A stretch of DNA of 64,000 bases from Siphonodentalium dalli (lineage: Eukaryota > Mollusca > Scaphopoda > Gadilida > Siphonodentaliidae): contig CP136069.1 in assembly GCA_032622095.1 (NCBI GenBank), positions 82,792,958 through 82,856,957 of the forward strand. The letters are read 5' to 3'. Every line of letters begins with the position of its first letter. The stretch's first letter is position 1. The translations under genes and the position numbers were made by a program. This document shows, in pieces, positions 62,381 through 64,000 of the stretch. The notes below the pieces were generated by a model. The model saw nothing but the letters and a program-made list of their open reading frames with translations. It did not search any database and was not told where the DNA came from.

Positions 62381-64000
62381 TAGTCCGGGAGCTAATAGGG
62401 GTACCCTTGCACCCCCCCTGGGACTTAACTTTACCCCACTCATTTTGTTCCTTATTATGTCCTTCAACTTTTAAGCAATGTTAACAAGAAAAAAAAGTGG
62501 CCGTGTAGACTCCAGACAAGATGGCGTCCATCATGGCCGCCGTTTTTCAGCCCAGACCCTAAGTCAGTTTTATGCAAATTTTAGCGAGAAAATCTTGTAA
62601 AATGTATACAAATGTATATATTTTCGTGAAGCTGAGACATAATGACACATTTTTGAGCCAAAATTGAAACTCACCATCTAAGATGGCCGCCAAAATGGCC
62701 ACCGGAAGTTGAAAATATAACATTTTTTCACAAATATCTTCTAGATCAATTCATGCTGTTTGGAACTGGTTGAGTAATGCAACTTTATTTTGTGTTTTGT
62801 ATATTAACTGGTCATTGGAGCAACGAAATGTGCAATTATTGGGGTCCTAACCCCTTCCGATCCCTCAAAAATTCGATTTTACAGAATGCGGTGTAAAATT
62901 TCACAAAAAATCGCAATTGGGATTCTAGTCATATTTCAACAAGAAATGAACAGAACTTTGTAATGTAAGTGAGGCATATCATTAACTATTAATGTTCCAA
63001 ATCACTGGGACCAATATTCTTACTTTGGCGCAAAATGGCTGCCAATATGGCCGCCAAAATATGGAAAATGGTAAATATTACACCAGCGTGTCCTGCAATC
63101 GCTTACAAGTTGTGGTTGATGTATACAATTGGCTAATCTGTATTCTATACATTGCATACTAACATGTCTAATGCACCATGGATCATTTTTACTATTGTCA
63201 CCACTGACATCACCAGAAATATGGGATTTTTCTCTCACAAACTTGATAAAAATATTGGCAAAAATTAACTTTTCAGGGTTCGACCATTTGTTCAAGTAAA
63301 CTGCAACTATCTTTGGTATCAAAGGTGTTTATTGTTTTGGTCTATCTTAAGTGTGTCACACTGTGATGTTTAAAGACTGAAATGCTCAAGATGGTTTCCA
63401 AAATGGCAACCAAATTTGTAAAACGTTAAAAGTTAACATATCCCGAACATTATTCTCTGCGTTATCCGAAAAAGATAGCAAATTGTGACTCACTTGGTTA
63501 TTTTACGTACTAGTTAATTAACTGACAAATACGTTCTATTATATTTGTTCCAGTTCCGTATGGGGCATGACAAATTCATTTTAAAGTTGCAGTATGGAAT
63601 TTTGCGGAGAACCTCTTTTGTGATTCTGGCCATATTATTGAAAGGAAATGAGTAGAACTTTGAGACGGAACTGAGATTAATATTTACCTGGATTGACTCT
63701 ATGGTCATGTGTATGGCGAATAGGTATACATGTAGCGGCTGTATGGTCCATGGTGAGGTGAATATGTATACAATGAGTGACTGTACGCTCGTGAATGTAG
63801 TGAATATGTATACATAGAGTGACTTTTTGTCATGCGACGGGTGTAGGTGTATACCTGTTGTTCATGCATGGTGACTCGTGGCTGTATCGTCATTTGTGGT
63901 ATGTAAGGGTATAACCAAGTATGGCTGCATGATCAGGTGTACGTGTATAAAGTGGGTTACTATGTTGTCATTTGTGTGGTGTTTATGTACATATGGAGTG
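62381..64000. mobile_element. second foldback element, truncated by window end
   Basis: Starts TAGTCCGGGAGC and follows 55390-57009 at +6,991 with very few differences. It contains the full left outer arm and the beginning of the inner tandem repeat. It arose by segmental duplication and not by an independent insertion, since the flanking satellite is also duplicated. Confidence 0.9.

Larger units (their letters stand above)
54459..64000. repeat. 6,991-bp tandem duplication (second copy truncated by window end)
   Basis: Copy 1 is about 54459-61449 and copy 2 starts at about 61450 and runs past the window. Satellite landmarks at 54491, 54541 and 54941 and the foldback left end at 55390 recur at 61482, 61532, 61932 and 62381, all at +6,991. 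The copies differ at only scattered bases (for example 56718 C versus 63709 T), so the duplication is recent and includes a whole foldback element. Confidence 0.9.

Overview
The window is non-coding, repeat-dominated DNA from an animal genome, most likely a marine invertebrate. The evidence is a tyrosine-recombinase retrotransposon of the Ngaro/DIRS type, a BED-like zinc-finger exon with a good splice donor, hAT-type and other TIR elements, and a huge minisatellite. No host housekeeping gene, rRNA or tRNA was recognised. The phylum cannot be fixed from this sequence alone.

Layout. (1) 1-8979 is AT-rich intergenic DNA packed with small elements: a ~430-bp repeat present twice in direct orientation 5.36 kb apart; a 2.46-kb hAT-like element with an 8-bp target duplication and GGTCC-rich subterminal arrays; nested inside it an inverted-repeat element with a 193-bp tandem repeat; and two members of one TIR family (548-1432 and 7268-8767), the second enclosing a zinc-finger exon. 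(2) 8980-16803 is an almost complete Ngaro-like element on the minus strand. Its split direct repeats run A1-ORFs-B1-A2-spacer-B2. In sense order it encodes an SGNH hydrolase, a Gag-like protein with zinc-binding motifs, RT-RNase H, and tyrosine recombinase. One stop codon interrupts RT-RNase H and one interrupts the recombinase, although the A repeats look identical. (3) 16803-55389 (38.6 kb) is a 25-bp minisatellite of roughly 1,540 units. Nested higher-order blocks (offsets 450, 1305, 1506, 2180, 6664 and about 8-9 kb) record repeated unequal exchange. (4) 55390-60270 is a 4,881-bp foldback element inserted in the satellite. Its 1.3-kb outer arms carry repeated ATGGC-type motifs and its core is a degenerate tandem repeat that also reverses orientation at the centre. 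(5) 60271-62380 is satellite again. (6) 62381-64000 is the start of a second foldback copy, brought by a 6,991-bp tandem duplication.

The Ngaro genes form one functional set: Gag packages RNA, RT-RNase H copies it, and the recombinase integrates a circular DNA. The SGNH enzyme's job is unknown. The most informative observation is that the same array contains an unoccupied paralogue of the foldback insertion site (47355/47356). Coordinate offsets differ by exactly element length plus a 3-bp target duplication (12,918 - 8,034 = 4,884 = 4,881 + 3). This dates the events in order: array block duplication, foldback insertion, then tandem duplication of the block with its foldback.
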